From the NCBI GenBank assembly GCA_003695205.1, contig RFIO01000175.1, positions 1-9,464 of the forward strand: a stretch of 9,464 nucleotides of DNA. The letters are read 5' to 3'. The translations under genes and the position numbers were made by a program. The notes beneath the pieces were generated by a model that was not told where the DNA came from, ran no database searches, and worked only from the letters and a program-made list of their open reading frames with translations. Below, one piece after another: positions 6,310 to 9,464 of the stretch. The DNA is from Deltaproteobacteria bacterium (lineage in GTDB: Bacteria; Desulfobacterota; Desulfuromonadia; Desulfuromonadales; Geothermobacteraceae). Each line of letters begins with the position of its first letter. Within the stretch, counting starts at the first letter, position 1.

Positions 6310-7763
6310 CGGAAGCTGGCAAGAATCTTGTCGATCATGGCCGTGGTCGATCGTCCGGCCTCGAACTGAATCAGCTCGAGGCGACCGCCGCAGCTTTCAA
6401 CGAATTCGCGCCCGACGACATCCTCGGGCCTGTAGTCTCCGCCCTTGACCAACACATCGGGGCGCAACGCCTCGATCAACCGAATCGGGGTATCGTCATC
6501 GAACAGCGTCACATAATCGACACAGTCGAGGGCGGCCATGATCCTGGTCCTGTCCTCCTGTCCTACCAATGGACGCTCCGGCCCCTTGAGGCGACGAATC
6601 GAAGCGTCGGAGTTCAGTCCGACGACAAGCAGGTCTCCCAGCCGTTTGGCCTTCTGCAGGTAGGCAACGTGCCCGGCGTGCAGCAAATCGAAGCAGCCGT
6701 TGGTAAAAACCACCCTCTGCCCGCGTTGCCGTGCCAGGCGACCGAGCTCGGCAAGTCGATCGCTGCCAATGACCTTGTCAGCCGGACCGCATCCCTCAAG
6801 CAGCTCGGAACCCGAAACAGTGGCGACCCCGGGCTTGGCAACGACCAGACCGGCGGCGAGATTGGCCAGCGCCATGGCCTTTTCCATGGTCCAACCAAGC
6901 CCCCTGGCAGCACCAATCGCTGCCAGCACCGTGTCACCCGCCCCGGCGACGTCATGGACCTGCCGGGTTCTGGCCGGGCTGTAAAGCTCCGTTTCATCTG
7001 CCCCGAACCAGGTCATGCCACGATCGCTGAGGGTTACCAGCAATCCCTCCAGATCCAGTGCGCGGACAAGTTCGGCGGCCGTGTCACGAACCAGATCGCA
7101 GGAGACGTCTTCTGTCAGTCGACCCACGGTGAGGAATTCCGCCAGATTTGGGGTAATAAGGGTCGCGCCGCGGTAGCGGGCAAAATCGCTCCCTTTCGGG
7201 TCGACCAGAACCGGGATGTCCCTCTTGCGCGCCGCTGGCAGCAACCTGCCCAGAAGCCCGTCCGTTACACCACCCTTGGCATAATCCGAAACGAGCACCA
7301 GGTCACTGTCTGGCAGCAACGCCTCAATGCGGACCGCAAGCTCCGTTTCGACGACATCGTCTATAGGGGCGACCAGTTCGCGGTCGACCCGCATAAGCTG
7401 CTGATCCCTGGCGATGATCCGGCTTTTAATCGTGGTCTGCCGACCCGGAACCTCGAGAACGGCATCGGTCCCCACGTTGGCCCTCTGCAGCAGCTCTGTC
7501 AGTCGTTCAGCACTCTCATCGGCGCCGACCGCCCCGGCAAGGGAAACCTGGCAACCCCAGCTGACGAGATTCAGGGCAACGTTTCCGGCTCCACCGGGCC
7601 GGTCTTCCTCGTGCCGGTATCGCAGCACAGGGACCGGCGCCTCGGGAGAGATGCGTCCGACATCACCGTACAGGTAGTGGTCGAGCATGAGGTCTCCAAC
7701 CACCAGGACCCGCAGACGGCGACAGCCGTCCAGAAAGAACCCGATATCGGCACCACTGATCAT
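6306..7763 (-). CDS. hldE: Bifunctional heptose 7-phosphate kinase / heptose 1-phosphate adenylyltransferase HldE
   Basis: HldE carries out two steps of ADP-heptose synthesis: phosphorylation of D-glycero-beta-D-manno-heptose 7-phosphate at O1, and transfer of AMP to heptose 1-phosphate after GmhB has acted. The 485 residues hold both domains. The ribokinase-type kinase (about 1-325) has VVGDLMLDHYLYGD (21-34), RPGGAGNVALNL (55-66) and DVAGAGDT (271-278) with catalytic Asp277. The cytidylyltransferase-type domain (about 345-485) has TNGCFDLLHAGH (354-365) with the HxGH histidines 362 and 365, GLNSDASIRRLKG (382-394) and VKGGDY (439-444). The frame is open to 7808, but the ATG at 7763 overlaps the gmhA stop by 4 nt and has GGGAGT 7 nt upstream, while the extra residues look unlike the family. 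The stop overlaps gmhB by 4 nt. Confidence 0.97.
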   Translation of the reverse strand: MISGADIGFFLDGCRRLRVLVVGDLMLDHYLYGDVGRISPEAPVPVLRYRHEEDRPGGAGNVALNLVSWGCQVSLAGAVGADESAERLTELLQRANVGTDAVLEVPGRQTTIKSRIIARDQQLMRVDRELVAPIDDVVETELAVRIEALLPDSDLVLVSDYAKGGVTDGLLGRLLPAARKRDIPVLVDPKGSDFARYRGATLITPNLAEFLTVGRLTEDVSCDLVRDTAAELVRALDLEGLLVTLSDRGMTWFGADETELYSPARTRQVHDVAGAGDTVLAAIGAARGLGWTMEKAMALANLAAGLVVAKPGVATVSGSELLEGCGPADKVIGSDRLAELGRLARQRGQRVVFTNGCFDLLHAGHVAYLQKAKRLGDLLVVGLNSDASIRRLKGPERPLVGQEDRTRIMAALDCVDYVTLFDDDTPIRLIEALRPDVLVKGGDYRPEDVVGREFVESCGGRLELIQFEAGRSTTAMIDKILASFR

Positions 7764-8338
7764 CGTTGAGACTCCCGGGCGGCAGCCTGCTCGATCAGCA
7801 GGGCGCATATGTGAAGGATCACACCGTGAGCTTCCTGGATGTGCGATGTCTGCTCGGACGGTACTGAAACGACCTGATCACACAGGGGGGAAACGAGATC
7901 GGCGCGGGCGCCGCACAGACAGGCGGTCGCGGCCCCTTTGCAACGGGCGGCCCGCAGACCTTCGAGGACATTGCTGGAGCGGCCGCTCGTGGTCAGGCCG
8001 AGAACCAGATCTTCGGCTGAAGCCAGGGCCTCGACCTGCAGGGCAAAGATTTTATCGAAACCGAAGTCATTGCCCAGCGCCGTCAGCACCGCGGCATCCG
8101 CCCCGAGCGCGACCGCGGGACGATGGCCATTCTTGAGCCGGAACCCGCCCACCAGCTCCGCGCAGAAATGCTGGGCATCGGCAGCCGACCCACCATTACC
8201 GAAAACCAGGATACGCCCGCCTCGATCCAGTGTGGCGCGCATAACCTGCGCCAGCCCGGCAAGGCTCTCGGCCTGGTCAGACAGCCTCGCCAGCACACGC
8301 TGGTGTTCTTCGAGGTATTGACGGATCGTCTGCTTCAT
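7760..8338 (-). CDS. gmhA: Sedoheptulose 7-phosphate isomerase GmhA
   Basis: GmhA converts sedoheptulose 7-phosphate to D-glycero-D-manno-heptose 7-phosphate, the entry step of LPS heptose synthesis. The 192-residue SIS-domain protein has the phosphate-binding GNGGSAADAQHF (47-58), FRLKN and RPAVAL (66-78), LGNDFGFDKIF (88-98) and TTSGRSSNVLEGL (116-128). The zinc ligands known in E. coli GmhA appear here as His57, Glu61, Gln168 and His176 with conserved spacing. Those ligands separate it from DiaA-type SIS proteins. The ATG has a near-consensus GGAGGAGG 5 nt upstream and overlaps the stop of the preceding ligase-like gene by 4 nt. The stop overlaps hldE by 4 nt. Confidence 0.96.
   Translation of the reverse strand: MKQTIRQYLEEHQRVLARLSDQAESLAGLAQVMRATLDRGGRILVFGNGGSAADAQHFCAELVGGFRLKNGHRPAVALGADAAVLTALGNDFGFDKIFALQVEALASAEDLVLGLTTSGRSSNVLEGLRAARCKGAATACLCGARADLVSPLCDQVVSVPSEQTSHIQEAHGVILHICALLIEQAAARESQR
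7771..7776 (-). promoter_or_regulatory. Shine-Dalgarno site that decides the hldE start
   Basis: GGGAGT on the minus strand lies 7 nt before the ATG at 7763, within the 3' end of gmhA. It supports 7763 over the longer in-frame start at 7808. Confidence 0.55.
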
Positions 8339-9464
8339 CCATCCCTCCTCCGCGCCGGAATCATGGCACCTGTCATCATAGCGTAACCGAAGGCCAACGC
8401 CGCGGGGAAATACTGGCTGAAAAGTTTCATATCAAGCATTCCACGCAACAGGTAGAAAACGATCAGCATAAGGCCAACGTGGTAAAGCATCGGGTCCACG
8501 GGTTCGGTCCGTAGCCTCCTTATGAGGAGAACCGCAAGAACCATCAGCGCGAAGGTGCCGATCAGCCCCAGCGAAAAGAGGGACTCGAGCAGGACATTAT
8601 GGGGCAGAACCACCGATTTTTTCAGCGGCTGGGCGATGTCGAGGTATTTGTAGGTGTTGATGCCGAACCCTGTCGCGGGGGACTGCGTCGCGACAGCGTC
8701 CCAGATCGCTCCGAACAGCTTCAGGCGACCGGCAGTAAAGTCACCTCTTCGGTGCCAGGCCGAAACATGTTCTCCAAGCCAGCCGGACGCGACAAGCACA
8801 CCGAGGACAGCAATGAGGGCACTGCCACCAGCCAGAAGCCATTTGCGCAGGTTTCGGAATCGCAGGTAGCATCCCAGGCCGGCAACGATCAAGAGCGCGA
8901 CAAAACTACCTCTCGAGCCGGTTATGAAGGTCAGGATGGCTGAAATGCACAAAAGCAGACAGCCCAGCCAGGAAGAGAATTTACCGGATCGGCCGAACAG
9001 GGCACCGGCCGCGGCAAAAACTCCGACGGTAGCGACACAGGTCGCGAAAACATTGTAATGCCTGAAGGAGAGGATCAGCTGTCTCTGAAAGCCCCTGAGA
9101 GATCCGTTCCCTTCACTCCAGGCCCAGGCGGCGACAACCAGCAGCACCACCAGCCCACCGCAGAGCGTCGGCCAGAATCCTTTCTTGAGTCTTTCCCGCT
9201 CTTGCCCTGCCAGATACAGGACCGGGAAAAAGAAGACCGCCCCCCTGAGAAAATCGTAACTCCCCTTGAGGGATTTGCTTGGTAGTTGAGAAAAGGCGAT
9301 GCCCAGCACCAGTACCAGAAACAGCAGCACAGCCTCTGCACGGTAGCTGGCAATTTGCTCCCGAAGCCACTGTCGTTCGAAAACCAGCAGGCCGATGACA
9401 AGTGCCGCAGGGATTGACGACGTTGGAACCCATGGCACGGTCCAGAGAAGCAGGGAAAGCCAGG
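8335..9464 (-). CDS. O-antigen ligase / polymerase family membrane protein (Wzy_C type, WaaL-like), 5' end beyond the right edge
   Basis: This family of inner-membrane glycosyltransferases either joins O-antigen to lipid A-core (WaaL) or polymerises repeat units (Wzy), using undecaprenyl-diphosphate-linked glycans on the periplasmic side. Counting from the in-frame GTG at 9438, the protein shows about nine hydrophobic segments, HYNVFA (128-133), TGSRGSFVALLI (173-184), a long non-membrane loop (about 220-280) with GRLKLFGAIWDA (237-248), TGFGINTY (256-263) and PHNVLLESLFSLGLIG (279-294). This pattern is typical of the Wzy_C domain. The frame is still open to the window end and upstream codons are hydrophobic (WLSLLLWT), so the GTG is probably internal and the protein longer than 367 residues. 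Being beside core-heptose genes slightly favours ligase over polymerase. Sequence alone cannot decide, so I give no gene symbol. Confidence 0.85.
   Translation of the reverse strand, partial: WLSLLLWTVPWVPTSSIPAALVIGLLVFERQWLREQIASYRAEAVLLFLVLVLGIAFSQLPSKSLKGSYDFLRGAVFFFPVLYLAGQERERLKKGFWPTLCGGLVVLLVVAAWAWSEGNGSLRGFQRQLILSFRHYNVFATCVATVGVFAAAGALFGRSGKFSSWLGCLLLCISAILTFITGSRGSFVALLIVAGLGCYLRFRNLRKWLLAGGSALIAVLGVLVASGWLGEHVSAWHRRGDFTAGRLKLFGAIWDAVATQSPATGFGINTYKYLDIAQPLKKSVVLPHNVLLESLFSLGLIGTFALMVLAVLLIRRLRTEPVDPMLYHVGLMLIVFYLLRGMLDMKLFSQYFPAALAFGYAMMTGAMIPARRRDG
8344..8351 (-). promoter_or_regulatory. Strong Shine-Dalgarno site for gmhA
   Basis: GGAGGAGG on the minus strand lies 5 nt before the gmhA ATG, inside the end of the ligase-like gene. 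It is the strongest ribosome-binding site in the window, suggesting gmhA need not rely only on coupled translation. Confidence 0.65.

Noticed and set aside
6219..7769. Long plus-strand open frame (516 codons) opposite hldE
   Set aside because: It lies entirely antisense to an unmistakable, complete hldE. Its product has no recognisable motif, and such frames are expected opposite GC-rich coding sequence.
7764..7808. Longer N-terminus for HldE starting at 7808
   Set aside because: It would add 15 residues with no family resemblance and a 49-nt overlap with gmhA; the ATG at 7763 fits the ATGA overlap pattern and has GGGAGT upstream.

Overview
The window is a compact, GC-rich (about 60% by eye) block of bacterial genes, all on the minus strand. 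They make activated sugars for lipopolysaccharide or other surface polysaccharide. The heptose genes indicate a Gram-negative cell. The general style, including an APS kinase carrying an N-terminal DUF2061 segment, reminds me of Desulfuromonadota (Geobacter/Desulfuromonas relatives), but the lineage is a guess that I could not test. In transcription order (high to low coordinates) there are two gene groups separated by one 157-bp intergenic region.

Group 1 (window edge to 5737) holds a multi-membrane-span O-antigen ligase/polymerase family protein that runs off the right edge, then gmhA, hldE and gmhB. The last three make ADP-D-glycero-beta-D-manno-heptose from sedoheptulose 7-phosphate for the LPS inner core. 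Successive genes overlap by 4 nt (ATGA), so they are probably translationally coupled. The epimerase hldD is not in the window.

The intergenic region 5580-5736 holds the only regulatory DNA I can support: a sigma70-like promoter pointing left (5671-5699), a 28-bp dyad over its -10 and expected start site (5645-5672), and a hairpin plus T-run (5599-5626) that lies between the promoter and the first start codon of group 2.

Group 2 (5579 to the left edge) holds a UDP-N-acetylhexosamine 6-dehydrogenase-like enzyme (TviB/WbpO/WbpA type), the full dTDP-L-rhamnose set in the order rmlB, rmlD, rmlA, rmlC, an APS-kinase-like protein with an N-terminal membrane domain, and the first 37 codons of cysD. 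The rml genes and the kinase gene overlap each other by 1-11 nt. Sulfate activation is therefore physically joined to rhamnose and uronate supply.

Most of the window is conventional. The parts worth a second look are the kinase (membrane domain, Walker A Ser/Thr replaced by Lys, altered DGDN-type motif, coupled to rmlC) and the attenuator-like leader before group 2. Several start codons are placed downstream of the longest open frame, because a Shine-Dalgarno sequence, the family's usual N-terminus or a tight overlap supports the shorter version.
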